Part shown: positions 11,492 through 23,789 of the stretch, piece by piece
Numbering within the stretch: position 1 is the stretch's first letter
Layout of the letters: every line of letters starts with the position of its first letter
Source: Desmodus rotundus
Lineage: Eukaryota; Chordata; Mammalia; Chiroptera; Phyllostomidae
Assembly: GCF_022682495.2 (NCBI RefSeq)
Contig: NC_071397.1
Coordinates: forward strand, 32,503,427-32,567,426
Direction of reading: 5' to 3'
DNA length: 64,000 nt
Program-made: the position numbers and the translations under genes
The notes under the pieces: generated by a model
The model's database searches: none
What the model was told of the DNA's origin: nothing
Seen by the model: the letters and a program-made list of their open reading frames with translations, nothing else

Positions 11492-11560
11492 GAACAGGAA
11501 TTTGGACTAAAATTCCAAGCCCAACCAAGCCAGCATTCAACCGTGAGGATGAAATGAGGG

Positions 11561-12379
11561 ACTTTTATTTTTTTTAACATATAGAAGGGAAGGAATATAG
11601 AAGGGACACATAGAAGGGAGGGAAACATATATAGGGAAGTTATTTTTTCACAAATCTCTTTAGTATGAAGTCCCGAAAAAAGAGAATTTTATCTGCAAGG
11701 ATGGTGTGAGATGCGAGAAGCTATGGTGAGTAATTAAATTAGTAAAACTTTTGCTTTTTATCACAAAAGTAATTAGAAGCTATGAAAAATTTCAAAGTTG
11801 ATTTATGTTTTCAAAAGACTGCTATTTTTGCTTGTATAACTCTCAGGTGATTGGCCACATTTTCCATTCACTTTTTAACTGGTGATTGTATGCACACTTG
11901 GAAAAAAGTTAGCTTACATTTTTATCCTTCTCAATGTTTCCAAATTTTAGTTTTAGGCTAGTAAGAAATTTAAAAAATAAATTACAAAAATTTACCTCAA
12001 TCTTTGAAAGAGTCATAATTCAGACTTTAGATGAGAAGACAAAATACCAACAATATGATGTTAATAAAGATCTGTCTTACAGTTAAATCTTTCTTTGGCA
12101 TTTCCTGTCTGCCTCCACATAGTCATCAGACATTTGGACCTATTTTTTATACAACAAACATTACTAATATTCTTTAGTTCCTGTAGGAGTTATGTGTTTG
12201 TGCCAAAGAGGAAAAACATTCTAAAGGCTAATGACAAGAATAGTGAAGTATAAAGTTGGATGGTTAAAATATTAAATGCTTCAATATGGTACAATTTGAG
12301 ATTCTGGGTGTGAGGTTAAATATAGCTGATTTGAAAAAATGAAGTGATTTTGATTTGTTTCTGAAAAAAATGAAGCTTT
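11561..12379. other. No gene seen; unassigned
   Basis: AT-rich sequence with no supported coding or repeat call. Short stretches such as 11575-11630 repeat 'atagaaggga' two to three times, a minor local duplication. Confidence 0.5.
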
Positions 12380-12384
12380 CTTCA

Positions 12385-12472
12385 TTATACTAAAAATATA
12401 CATAATACATAATACTAAAATATAAAATAATACTAAAATACATAAAATATACATAATACTAAAAAATATTTA
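12385..12472. repeat. AT-rich imperfect tandem repeat
   Basis: Repeated 'actaaaatata / cataatactaaaa' motifs fill about 85 bp, with period near 20-30 bp and several slips. It lies just before the T-rich tail of the antisense L1 and may have grown at that insertion site. Confidence 0.6.
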
Positions 12473-12486
12473 GTTTTTATTTCAAA

Positions 12487-12745
12487 AAATTTTAAATTAA
12501 GTTTATTGGGATGTCATTGGTTAATAAGATCATATAGGTTTCAGGTGTACATTTCTATGATACTTGATCTGTAATGACATTGTGTGCCCACCACCCAAAG
12601 TCAGATCATTCCGTCATCATATATTTGGCCCTTTTACCCTGTACTACCCTCCCAATCCCCTTCCCTCTGGTAACCACCATACTGTTGCCTGTGTGTATGA
12701 GTTTCAGATTTATATCCCACATATGAGTGAAATCATATGGTTCTT
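12487..12745 (-). mobile_element. Antisense L1 3' UTR with ORF2 end
   Basis: The + strand reads 'aagtttattgggatgtcatt', 'ggttaataagatcatat', then 'ccaccatactgttgcctgtg' and finally 'gtgaaatcatatggtt', the reverse of an older Laurasiatherian L1 3' UTR and ORF2 terminus. Its sense-oriented counterpart is at 1270-1382 and a second antisense copy is at 45825-46046. 5'-truncated; no convincing TSD seen. Confidence 0.75.
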
Positions 12746-15639
12746 AGCTTTTAATATTTTATCACTGAGTTATTTTCATTTTATTAGATAATACTTGATA
12801 TTTTCATTAACATTAAGTGTTTTTTAAATAAATTGTTTTTTACATCTTTAGAAGAGCTTTCTCTGAAATTATGTGCCAATCAATAAGTTGACTTCAGGAT
12901 CAAAGGAAGACCAGAACATTAATTTTCAAGTTATAGAATTCCTAACAAAGGTTATAGTTAAGAAAAACCCACTTCAAGTCTGGGATTAATAGAAATATAC
13001 AGTAAATATCAGCACTAACAAGCTTATAAATTACTTTTATTGTATAGTTTTATGATCAAATTTCTTGTTTTCTAGGAGTACCAAAAATATACTAAAGCGT
13101 GATATGGACATTTACTAGTTGGTGAAAGTCGTAATTTATACTTTGTGGAATTGCACAACGAAAAATGAATGGCAATGCAGACAAGCGGGTGGCTTGGGGA
13201 AATGATTAGAATTAGAATAAAACGTTTGCAACATCCTGTTAACAGCATTAGGTTAGTTACTGTTAAAATATGAAAAATCAAAAATTGCTTTCCTGAGGTT
13301 TGCTGAATAACTAGAAGGAAGGAAATGCCTGAGCCAGATCCAGATTAAAATTTTTGTGTCCAGACTCCGTCTGAAAACTTCCTTTTTGTGTAAGACTTTA
13401 TGAAAGAGGAAGCTACATCATATGTTAAAATATCTGTTATTCTTCCTTTAACATCTGAGATTCAAAATAATTTATCTCCGCCTTCCACTCAGAAATAAAT
13501 GTTGTTAGGTCACACCATTACTCACATTTGTGTTCAAAGGCAGGTAAAAGAGAGGAATGGAGAAAAGTGTTCACTTGGGCTGATAAATATCTTTAAGAAA
13601 ACTTAAAAAGACATGTTGAAATTTATATGTAAATTTCATTAATTTTTATTTAGCCTTTAAATGTAACAAAATTCTGCTATTCAAAAGTATTTCACCTCTA
13701 GAATAAATCACATTCAAGGATTTAAAATATTTATACTCTGAACTGTTGAAATATTAGTCCTTTGAAAGATCTCTTAATTTATAAAATATTTCTGTTTCTC
13801 TAACCAGACATGCAGACTCTACAGTTGGGAACTTAGGAAATTAGTTATTCATGTACAAATTCCCCTTCATAAATTCTGGCTGCCTTCACAGAAGGCTTTC
13901 ACCAAAAGTACTATAGATTTTCACCCCTCCTTCATTCCCATGCTATTTTAGAAAAACAAAAGGAAAAAGAAAAAATAATCTAAAGATTAAGTGACTGTTC
14001 CAATAATTCACACTCAAAATTAAAACAAGAACATTATGGGCCAAATAATATACCTCCTTCCTCCACCCCTAAATCTCAAGAAAATTGGAAACAATTATTG
14101 TTACACATAAAAACACAGACCTAATTTCCTATACATTTGCTGAAACACAAATGGTCTTTTAAGAGAGTGAAAATAAATAGTACGTTTATAGCAGTACGGC
14201 CTCTTGGGCAGCATCACCTGTGGCTTTGCTGTGGGAACAATGGAGTGGCAAGCTTTAGTAATGTATGTGGGGCTCCCTCACCTCCCACTGGAATGCTGCA
14301 ATCTCCCCTCCGCTTTGCTCGGTGGATATTTACAATCACACCATGCTATTCCTCTGGTGTAGGCTTCTGGATCTCTGTGAAAGAAAACAGAGCATTGAGG
14401 AAGATTTCACCATGTTCTTGGAGATGGACAGTTCAATAAAAATATAAGTACTGTTGAGGAAAACATTCTTGTCTGTAGACACCAGTTGCAAAAGACCTAA
14501 TTGTTCACTTCCTTTATCTGTTACTTTCACTTCCTTTATCTGTTACTTTCTTACATTACTTTCTAATGTAAGCACATTTGTTTTATTTAACTGATAATAT
14601 TTTTGTTGCAATGTTAATTTTAAAATTTAATATTCAACTTTTAGCAAGATCAAAATAGCATGCCAGAGTTTGATGGAAGAAAAGCATAAATTCATCAACA
14701 GGTCGATTATTACATCTTTAGAGCAAGTTACCAGTGACAAGTACAACCACCAACGTCGAATGGGTATTCTAAGGGGATGTTTTTAATTGCTCCATTTTAT
14801 GTGTCCTATACAATTTGCTTTATGTTAATAAATTTAAGAAATAAAACTTCTAAGGAAAACCTGAGTAAATTTAGAGCCTTTCTTTCAATAGTGATTAAAA
14901 TGTTTTCTTTAGAATAGTAAGCTTTTATTTATTGGGACAACTATGACCAATATTCTTACTTTCTCTAGGTCACTACTGAAAGTTCTCGCATATCTAAAGT
15001 TAGAGCTACACAAAACAAATTTAGTATTAAAATAGTACTTTAATGGACATATTGTAGCAAAATCAATTATAGTTTTCAATGAGACCAGATACCATGACCT
15101 ACAAAATTATATATTCCAAAAATGAGAAAAAATTTTAATTAAAGAAAATCTTCATATTTTAATTAAAAATATACCAAGCTATGCCAAACCTTTTTCCCAG
15201 CCACACTATTTAGTACGTGTATTGATCATCTTAAAATCATGGTAATAGATCTTTTAATCCTCTGTTTTAATCACACAGAGAGAAAATGCTTATATCTAAA
15301 AAAAATCTGTTTTTCTATTAAACTTAAAATTTTAATTCCTAAATGGAAAAATAGCTAATTTCCTGAAAATTTTTATCTCATGAATTTTATTTGATAATTC
15401 TTTAAAGTTAAGACCCATAATAAAAATTTACCTTTATTGACATTCTATGCTGTTCACATGATCACTTTTGGGTCTCAGATACCTTAATAACACATAATTG
15501 TATAAAACAGAAAAGAAGGTCGTCTTTGTAGATAATTGTATTTCATGGGGTATTCTTTTTTGAAAATGTGCTTATCTAGAATCAACAAAATATATGAAAT
15601 TAAGGCCTACCTTTTACTAACTCTTTGGTATATTGTTTA
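12746..15639. other. About 2.9 kb without a supported gene
   Basis: Unassigned AT-rich sequence. A more GC-balanced patch at about 14190-14420 carries two overlapping ORFs (100 codons at 14137-14439 and 60 codons in another frame). It has no recognisable domain or clean splice context, so I leave it uncalled. A 22-bp tandem duplication lies at 14507-14550. Confidence 0.45.
14507..14550 (+). repeat. 22-bp perfect tandem duplication
   Basis: ACTTCCTTTATCTGTTACTTTC at 14507-14528 is repeated exactly at 14529-14550. Two exact copies suggest a recent local slippage or duplication event, or an assembly artefact. Confidence 0.9.
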
Positions 15640-15725
15640 AGCTCTTTGGACTCCAGGTTTCTTACCTATAAAATGGAAATAGTAATAAGCAACATCATAA
15701 GGCTGTTTTTAAAATAAATTTATTG
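15640..15725 (+). repeat. MIR SINE fragment
   Basis: 'gactccaggtttcttaccta' followed by 'aaaatggaaatagtaataag' and 'ataaggctgtttt' parallels the MIR core ('…tcctcatctgtaaaatgg…'). Diverged and short. Confidence 0.55.
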
Positions 15726-17087
15726 AAATAATTGTATTAAAGTACATAAAGTCAGACATTCTTCACAACAAAACTGCATATTACCATTTTAAGAAAAGTG
15801 AAAACACATGGCTGGCAATCAAGCTTTAAAAATTTGGGGTATTGTCTCATTCAGAAATAGAAGTAATTTTTCATGCTTTTGAAAATATCAAAGAATGGAT
15901 GGAGTAATATATTCATTTCTATAATGGGTAGTTAGAGATCAGTAAAAGCAAGCCTGTAAAATGAAGCAATTACATGGACATTTTCAAAAAATCAAAACTA
16001 ATTTAATCCTAAGGTCTCCTCTTTCTTATCTAGCTATTGTAACTAAAATATACCTCAGCAAAAATTATCTAATGTAAGCACTTTGTTGATTCCATTTTCT
16101 CTGTTAATATTTGTTTGTTATTATAATTATTGAATTACTATTAGTGGATAATATATATACCTTGATCTATAATGTATTTCAAAGACAAATAGACAATAAT
16201 TTAAAACGCTACTTTCTTCATGTAGTTTCTTAATCATGTATTTTGCCCATTCCACAGAGAAAAATAATAACTTTAAAATATGCCTAAGACTTTCAGTTTC
16301 TATTTTTTATTTTTTCCCTTATTTAGAACTGACCTTGAGCAGAACCGTGGAGTGGGTTTATTTTGTTTTCCTCCTAGTTTCCTTTCCTGTATATGACACG
16401 ATTATCCACAGCACCAGGGCATGTCCTTGGAGTTGTTTTTCAAACAGTGGTGATGGATTTACATGGATCGCTCCCCACTCTTCGGTGCTGTCTCCTTTGC
16501 GGACATCATCCTGCCCTCACTGGACTCCAGGCCAGTTAGTGGTTTTGCCTGAGCTGACTAAAATGAACTGTCCCACCTGGAGACTTCACTCAGTGGGCCC
16601 CAGGCAAAACAAAAGCAAGGATGTCCTCTCAGCCATCCTTCCTAACTCTTCTAAGAAACCATCAATGTGCCTGAACTCTAAAGATTCTAGGGAAGTTGTC
16701 TGTGTTAATTCTGTCCTGTTCTCTATAGGAATGAGTAGGAGGCCAACACTTAAGGCAAAAGAGCTTAAGTGACAATGCATTTTTAAAAGACAGACTAGTA
16801 ATTACAAACCCCATGCAAATAAGAATAGTCTTAGTATCTTCAGGTAACTGTATATGTCAGTTGTACTCTCCCCTACTAGAGGCAATAATGCCTTCAACAT
16901 TATGCTAGAGCCACCCCTCACTTCACGTTGGCTGGTATCCATTGCCTTTTGAAAATCCCTATTTTTTCACCCGGTTATTTAACTTTTAATTTCACAACAA
17001 TTGACTCATTGGAGAGCTCTTATATATTTCTAAATTCCTTGCTTAGACTGTATTTAGTAAGCTGAAGGATTCAATTAACTGACTTTA
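15726..17087. other. No supported gene; contains an unexplained 178-codon ORF
   Basis: The ORF at 16236-16772 on + is 178 codons, the longest non-LINE ORF of the window together with the ORF over L1 at 19455. I see no conserved motif beyond a hydrophobic stretch near residues 40-57 (WVYFVFLLVSFPVY). The overlapping minus ORF is a shadow. The sequence at 16400-16750 is more GC-balanced than its surroundings, which alone favours longer chance ORFs. I do not call a gene. Confidence 0.45.
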
Positions 17088-17208
17088 TACAGGGTGGGGC
17101 AAAGTAGGTTTATAGGTGTGAGTATGCAAAACCAAGTTTATTCTCGTATTATTATTAATTATTGTATTATTTTCTATACAAACAACTCTAAACATACTTT
17201 TGCTCCTT
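17088..17208. mobile_element. Mariner/Tc1-type MITE
   Basis: The left terminus TACAGGGTGGGGCAAAGTAG is a mariner-type inverted repeat next to a TA-rich target (TTTA). The right arm at about 17182-17206 ('caactctaaacatacttttg') is the inverse of the left arm's 'caaagtaggtttataggtg' with mismatches, and the outermost right bases are degraded. Between the arms lies the AT-rich 'tattattattaattattgta' core. At about 120 bp there is no room for a transposase, so it is non-autonomous. Confidence 0.7.
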
Positions 17209-17324
17209 CTTCCCCTATTAATGCCAGGTCACAAATTCCAAAAACAATAGAAGAAGCATTATTAAATAATTTATTTCTCATCTCTGACAGAAGAAACAGT
17301 GGTACCTTGGTACTCATCATTAAT

Positions 17325-17460
17325 TCGCTCAGGAACCCGTGAGGAGTGCTGAAGCCAAGTACCGGACGGTGAAGCATTTTCTCCTGCAGGGCGGCGTCAT
17401 GACTCAGACAAGTTCTAGCAAGTGCAATGAGCCCTGAGCCGCCCCGAGTGATGAAACATT
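17325..17460. other. CpG-rich patch of unknown origin
   Basis: About eight or nine CpGs occur within 135 bp (for example CCGGACGG, GGCGGCGTC, GCCGCCCCGAG) in an otherwise CpG-poor region. A 107-codon minus-strand ORF (17174-17497) runs over it but also across the mariner MITE, so it is not a gene. It may be a repeat or retrocopy fragment I do not recognise. Confidence 0.4.
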
Positions 17461-18854
17461 TTTTTCTTGCCAAAATGCAATAGTACAGGTTTGACAAGTT
17501 CTGAAGCTAACGATTACTAAGGTAGGACTGTATTGACTTTCCTGCCTAAAAACAGGATTTTTGTATTATGCTAATCTTTGTATTTTCCAGTTATATACAT
17601 GGAGCCCATTTTTCACCCTAGAGGACGAAATCTCTTCATTCCATTATTAGGGAATATATTTTCTCCTTTTATCCTGAGTGCATTTTAAAACAGTATGCTA
17701 TCACAGGCATAAAAATATAGAAAAGGCATACTAGTCTAATCCATATTTTGTCTACCATAATGTTCAATTTCTTGGAGAGGAAATTCCTAATATGTTGAAT
17801 GACAGAAATGTATTTGATCTTTAATTGCATTTTTATTTGTTTCACTAGTAACATTATAATATTGAGAATAATAAAAATAAAGTAAGTTTGTCCAGCATCT
17901 TTAATTCTAAATGATTAAAAGGTACTTCACTTTTTACATGTTTATTTACCATATATGCTAATCTTTTAGTTGACAAGTAAAATTATTTAAATTAGCTAAA
18001 TACAGAAAATTAAGAGAACCTTTAATGGCTAACTTTCTGAAAACTTTGAAGCAATCTCACAATTAACAGAAATTTGCCAGTGTGGTACACAAAAACTTTT
18101 TTCTTGATGCTGAATCATTTGAGAAGTAGCTGTTGATATGATATTCTGTCACACATTCTTTAGTGTGTATTTCCTGCAAACAAGGATATTCTTCAGTACA
18201 ACCACTGTAGTTGTCAAAGTCAGGAAGCGGACACTGGTGCTTCATTACCATTGAACCCTAAGACTCCACACATGTTTCCCAGTTACCCCAATATTCCTTA
18301 TGACAAAAAGACAGTCAATAGATAAATGATATAGTTAGTTGTCTTCCAATCTCCTTCACCCTGAAACAATTTCTCAGTCTACCTTACCTTTCATAACTTT
18401 GTTACGTTTGAATTTTTTGTTACTTTGTAGAACGTCCTTAACTTGGATTTAGCTAATGTTTCTTCTTGCTTAGATTCAGGTTCTGTGTATTTGGCAGGAA
18501 CAGGAGAGAAGTTATGTTATATTCTTTCAACTGCCTCCTATCAGGGAGCACAGTTGTTTTTTTCTATTTCTGGTGATTACTTTTGTCATTGGTCTGATGT
18601 GGTATCTGCTAGGTTTCAGCACTGTAAAATTATTCCCTTTCCATTTGTAAGAAATAAACATTCTAAGGAAGGTAGCTTGAAACTGTGTAACTATCCTATT
18701 CCTCATAAAACTTTAAATTTTATTATTAAATTAAATTACTATTACTTTAATTATTTTAGTATGCATTGGTGGTCTCTGTTTTGGTCACTGAGTTATAATT
18801 CATTACTGTAAATATTTATTTTGATGTCCAAATTGTCTTGAGCTAAATCAATGG
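17461..18854. other. No gene seen; unassigned
   Basis: AT-rich sequence. The 122-codon ORF at 18443-18811 is aromatic- and serine-rich with no recognised domain, and no repeat can be named. Confidence 0.5.
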
Positions 18855-20110
18855 CTTATGCAGACATTAAGCTTGCTTCTGGGTCCTTTAAAAACAAAAA
18901 ACCCTTTGAGCCAAAAATGGTCAGTGAGGAAAAGATAGGCTTTTCAATAAATGGTGTTGGGAAAACTAGGAATCAAGAAAAATTGGGCTCTATCTTATAC
19001 CACTCACAAAAAATTAACTTGAAATGTTTTAAATACTTATATATAATACCAGAAGCTATATAAAACTCCTACAACAAAACACAAGGACAGAAACTCCTTG
19101 ACACTGGTCTTGGCAATAATTTTGTTTTTTTGGATATGACACCAAAAGCACAGAGCAACAAAAGCAAAAATAAACAAGTGGGACCACTTCAACTAAAAGG
19201 CCACAGCAAAAGAACGATGAACAAAAGAAGAGGAAACCTACAGAATGGGAGAAAATGTTTGTACATCAGATAAGGGTTTGTGTGTAGAATATACAGTGTA
19301 CTCATACAACTCACTAACAAAAAATCAAACCACGTGATTAAAAACTGGGTAGAGGACCTGACTATACATTTTTCTAAAGGAGGCACACAAATAACAGATA
19401 CATGAGAATATATTTGAGGTCTCTAATCATCAGAGAAATGCACACCAAACCACAGTGAGATGTCACCTCACAACTGTTAGAACAGCTGTTATCAAAAAGA
19501 CAAGAGCTAACGAATGTTGGGAAGATGTGGAGAAGAGTGAACACTCAAGCGTTATTGGTGGGAATGTGAACTGGTGTACCCATCCATCACAGAAAGCAGT
19601 ATGGATGGTCCTCAAAAGACTAAAAATAGAACTACTGTATGATTCAGTAATTCTAGGATCTGTATCTGCAGGAAGTGAAATCACCATCTCAGAGAGATAT
19701 CTGTACCCCTATGTTTATTACAGCAACATTTATAATTCCCAAGATATGGAAACAATCGCAAAGTCCACTGATGAGGGAAATGTGAGATCTGTCACTTGTC
19801 TGTCTGTCTATCTATCTAATGGGATACTGTTTAGTTTTAAAAAAGGAAATACTTCCCCTTGTGACACAGGGACGGACCCTGAAGTAAGTCAGATGGAGTT
19901 CTGTGTGATCGCACTTATGTGGAATCTCAGAGACTCCCTGGTCATGGTGGCTGCAGGGGCTGGGGGCGTAGGGAGATGTCAGTCACAGTGAACAAACTTT
20001 CAGTTATAAGGTGTGCAAGTTCTGGAGATCTGGTATACAGCTTTGTGACCACAGTTAAAATGCTGTGTTACATCCTTGAAAATCGCTCAGAAAATAGACC
20101 TGACATGTTC
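18855..20110 (+). mobile_element. Ancient L1 (L1MA/L1MB-like): ORF2 3' part and 3' UTR
   Basis: The late-ORF2 order is clear: 'ggcttttcaataaatggtgt', 'aaaaataaacaagtgggacc', 'atcatcagagaaatgcac', 'gagatgtcacctcacaac', 'ttattggtgggaatgtgaac' and 'tttattacagcaacattta'. From about 19900 the 3' UTR phrase 'ggtggctgcaggggctgg' appears. Several frameshifts and stops break ORF2. The 178-codon ORF at 19455-19991 covers the end of ORF2 and is not a host gene. It is the oldest long L1 of the window. Confidence 0.8.
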
Positions 20111-20159
20111 TCCCACAGTGAGAAATCTGACTGCCGCTATGCTAAGTACATAGATTTGC

Positions 20160-20410
20160 TTGTTTCATCAGCGCCCTGCTTGGAACCAGCCTTGCACTGC
20201 CAATGCTGCCCCTCTGCACTGATACTCCCTCGCCCTCCTCTGGGCTCCAGCACAACACACCGGACCACACCCCCTCATAGGGGCACTTTTCTTACTGCAC
20301 CTGGACCCCAATGCGCCATACTGGGCAGCTCTCCCGCACAGGCACTTCTTCACCCTGCTTCTGCTTTGACGCCCACCTCTGGGACCCTCCAGCTCCCTGG
20401 CTTGCTTGGT
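20160..20410. other. GC-rich unassigned block after the L1
   Basis: A C-rich stretch (for example 'ctccctcgccctcctctggg', 'accggaccacaccccctc') runs directly on from the ancient L1 3' region. It carries overlapping ORFs on both strands (166 codons on + at 19919-20419, beginning in L1 sequence). It may be an LTR or a gene-derived fragment. I cannot identify it. Confidence 0.35.
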
Positions 20411-22439
20411 GCCATATGATGGTTTTGGGTCTGAATTCCCTGGGAAAGAAAGAGAACAAGAAGAGGAAGAGTCATCTTTGTGTTTAAAAAAGTCAGGTTA
20501 ATTAAACAAAAACATACTCTTTGACACTCTGCAGCTCCCTTTGAGATGCCATGTTTACCTTGATCTCTCTCACTGCTATTGGACAACTGAGACATATTTT
20601 CCTCATTTCTCTTTTAAACACTTTTTTAAAACTCTTGGTTTCTAAGGCAAAAGCAAGTCTTGATAATCTTTCTTTATCAATGACCACTTTCCCCCAATCT
20701 TCTGCATTTATTTCTTTTCTTGTGCTGATTCCTTAAATAGCGATGTGCTCCACCTCTTGTCTCCAGTCCTTTTTTTCCATGGGACAGCTACTTGAGTGGA
20801 TTCACCAGTGCCCTACATACTATTCACTTGAGAATCTAATTGCTGGGCTAGACTTACACATCTCATTGCCTTGAGTCCAGACGAGGCTCCTACTTTAGCA
20901 GCAAAGCTCTGCAATAACATGCATGGCTCCTGAACACTGTGTGCACTCGGCAGTGAGCTGCAGGTTTATCTGTGGTACAATGAGGTAAGCCAAGTTCTCA
21001 TGAGCATATGGGTGGCTCCCTTGTCCAGGCATAAGGCCAGAGTGCCACCACATTTTGGCAATGACTTAGTTACATGGACACTGGGTTTCCAAGTTGGTGT
21101 TTTGTAGCCCATGAGATAAGATGGCTATTATCATAGGTCACCTAGCTTTTTCAGAATTGAGAGTGGGTAGTAAGCAAAGTTATGTGAAAAGAATGTAGAC
21201 CCAGATCAGGAGAGCAGAAGACAAATTCAGGGGTATAGAGTAAATGGCTGGCAGGAGTGTCCAAGGAATGCTAAGCAGGACAGTGCTGGCATCTTGGGAG
21301 ACCAGGCATCTGAACTGGGCATGAATGGGTGCCAGCGGTGAGAAAGTAAGTGGTTGTGTTACCCAATCTGCCCGTTTGAGGTCAGAATGCACTTTGTCGT
21401 CATGACCTTGTCTGTATTTCTCTTTATTAACTGGTGAAATTCCTCTTTTCTACAAAGGGAAAAAAATAACAACACTTTCTTCCAATTTTAGAAATATACA
21501 AATATCCTTTGCACAAGCAAAATGTAAAACGGATGAAAGTAAGGAATTTCAGCAATATAACAAATTGATGTGTTAATCCAACACAAATAAGAACAGAAAA
21601 TTTCTATACCTTGCGTACTCTTTGTCACTGTTTTTGATGAATCAATTTTAGATTGTTCATTTGCCCTCAGAGGAGAAGCATGTGGTTCATTTCTCTTTTG
21701 TTTGTTTGCTTGTTTGAATAAAAGATGCTTTTAGGACTACTGAACAGTGGCAGAGAAGCAATTCTTCTCAGGAACGGGTAATTTATTTGTAGCTTCACAG
21801 CAACAGCATTAATGGGACTAAATAGCATATTTTAAAAGAAGTTAAATCAACCAAAGAAGGAATTTGCAAATCATTCTGTCCCTGTCCTCATTTATGCCAT
21901 TTTGGACATAATCTCAAAGATAGAGAAATAGGACGGGGTGAAAGGCCAGATGTGAAGGAATGAGAAAAACAAAATAGGCTGAACTCATCCCTAGCCTGGG
22001 CGGCATCTTAGCACTGATGATTTTTATCAGAGTTCCCAAGTGCGGTGGTGACAAATCCTTTTTCCTGGCTTCTTGCCTTACGCAAGATTGATAAATAATG
22101 AGCTCAATATTTTAGGAAAGAATCAGTTCATTATCATGTCTTTCTGAAACATTTACTTTGGTTACTAGCCATTATTGATTTATATGTGAAATACAAAATA
22201 TTATGATAGCTATCTAAATCTCAGATGGAAGGCAGCATGACACAGTATACAGATGCATGATACACGTCTAATTGTACACAGGGAACTTTTTACACGAATG
22301 ATAACCACTTTCTAATATTACGTCACAACCATAGTCTTTAAAATGTTTATTTTGATTTCATAGTAGATTTGAAAAAAGTACCTTGACAAATGTAAATTTC
22401 AGAGTTTTTTAGGGTTTAGCTCTTCTTCCTGCATCTAGT
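20411..22439. other. About 2 kb without a supported gene
   Basis: Unassigned sequence of mixed composition. No ORF exceeds 81 codons and no repeat was recognised. Confidence 0.5.
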
Positions 22440-22600
22440 AGAGAAAGCTTCCTACCGGCGGTGGGAGGAGTGGGCGTAAGTAGACGGAAGCACAGTGCTG
22501 CTCCAGGCACGAGTGCAGAGCTTGTGGGCAGATCCGAGCGAGGAACCCTGGTCTGAAAGTCATCTTTTCAAATCTGTTTCTCACAGAACAACTGCCGCCA
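22440..22600. promoter_or_regulatory. Small CpG cluster, possible regulatory element
   Basis: Seven CpGs fall within about 86 bp (22455-22540), with more at 22593 and 22637, inside a CpG-depleted AT-rich region. The segment contains GTGGGAGGAGTGGGCG, which resembles SP/KLF or EGR-type GC boxes. It is too short for a standard CpG island. I see no repeat homology. A 92-codon + ORF starts within it (22495) with no recognised domain. Regulatory function is inference. Confidence 0.35.
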
Positions 22601-23789
22601 TTCAGAGATTAGTTATCTCTTTGCTGATTTATTATACGGAACAAAATAATCACAATTCTCTTCCTAATGAGCAGAAATATTTTATAAATTTTTTGGATGT
22701 TGAAGGAGAAGTAGCCAAAAGCATGGATGAATGCAATTGTGTAATATCTAGTAAATACCACCGTGCATCATAGACATTAAGTTCACAATAACTTTCATCC
22801 AAAAGTGGGATTAATTTGATCCAAACCAGATGAATGAGGAAAGTAGCTACTGTGTAAATAATTCACTTGTTACTTGTCCAGATAGAAAACAAACCAGCTA
22901 TAAATCACTTCTGGACTACTTAAAAGGCTTTCATAGTTTTGTCGGGATAACATTAATTTTTTGGAATTTTTAGAGTGTAATATTTTCCAGAGATAACTCT
23001 GAAGGGTTAGATGAGCAAATAGACACATAAAAATACTTTAAGTGTTACAGCAGCAAATTTCTTCCCTACACTTTTTCAATTTTAGTCTGGGAGTTTTTTT
23101 CTAGGTAATGCTATTAAGGTGTTATTTTAAATAGGTATAAAGAAACTACTTCATTTGCAGACCTAGTATTCCATGACATGTCCACAGTGGAAAAAGTAAA
23201 GTCTTTGTGGTATTTGCTTCAGACCACCATTTGTTGGCTCCATACCCAGTACCTACGTCAGCGAAAAACAAGCAGTGAAGTGTTCAGTGAAAATGCCGTT
23301 CTGTAACCATCTATCAGTATATAAGTGATCAGAATCCCTGTCAGGTCCTTTAGCTGTTGTTCAGCTCCTCCCCCCATTCATTTACACTTGGGATGGTTAA
23401 GATCCTTGAAGAGGAAGAAAGGAGGGAAGAAGGAGCACGGCATCTCTTTAGAGGCCATTTGAATCCCTTCCCCTCCAAACCCCAAATTCTCTTCACAATA
23501 TGTAATCCCAGCATCTCATTTTCCTTCTTTCTCCCATTTTCTCTGTACTAACCTTCTCTTTTAGGTTTAGGACCTGTGCTGAATTCTTAACTCCCTCTAC
23601 TTTCTCTTCCTGTCTTTCCTTGGATTCTGAAGCCTGAGATTTTTTTCAGTGATAGATTGGATCAGTTCTGTTTTATCCTGAGACTTCATATGCCCTGGGG
23701 AGAGAGGCAACTGAGAGAATGTGGCAGCATTTCATTGAACATTAAAATGAGATAGTTTCTTGAGACTAGGTTCTGTTTTATCTATTTTT
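22601..23789. other. No gene seen
   Basis: Unassigned sequence after the CpG cluster. Nothing coding or repetitive can be supported. Confidence 0.5.

Larger units (their letters stand above)
10480..11560 (+). mobile_element. Old HAL1/L1M ORF1-type remnant, interrupted by a hAT MITE
   Basis: A-rich sense-strand sequence. The 70-codon ORF at 10707-10919 (for example DQVNDLENRN) resembles the coiled-coil N-terminal part of L1/HAL1 ORF1. Further right, 'gaagacaatgattctaattt' and, after the hAT element, 'aattccaagcccaaccaagc' read as one continuous old LINE once the insertion is removed. It is frame-broken and inactive. Telling HAL1 from full L1M needs an alignment. Confidence 0.5.

Noticed and set aside
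19455..19991. 178-codon ORF as a novel protein
   Set aside because: It overlaps the ORF2 end and 3' UTR of an ancient L1 and includes typical L1 phrases.
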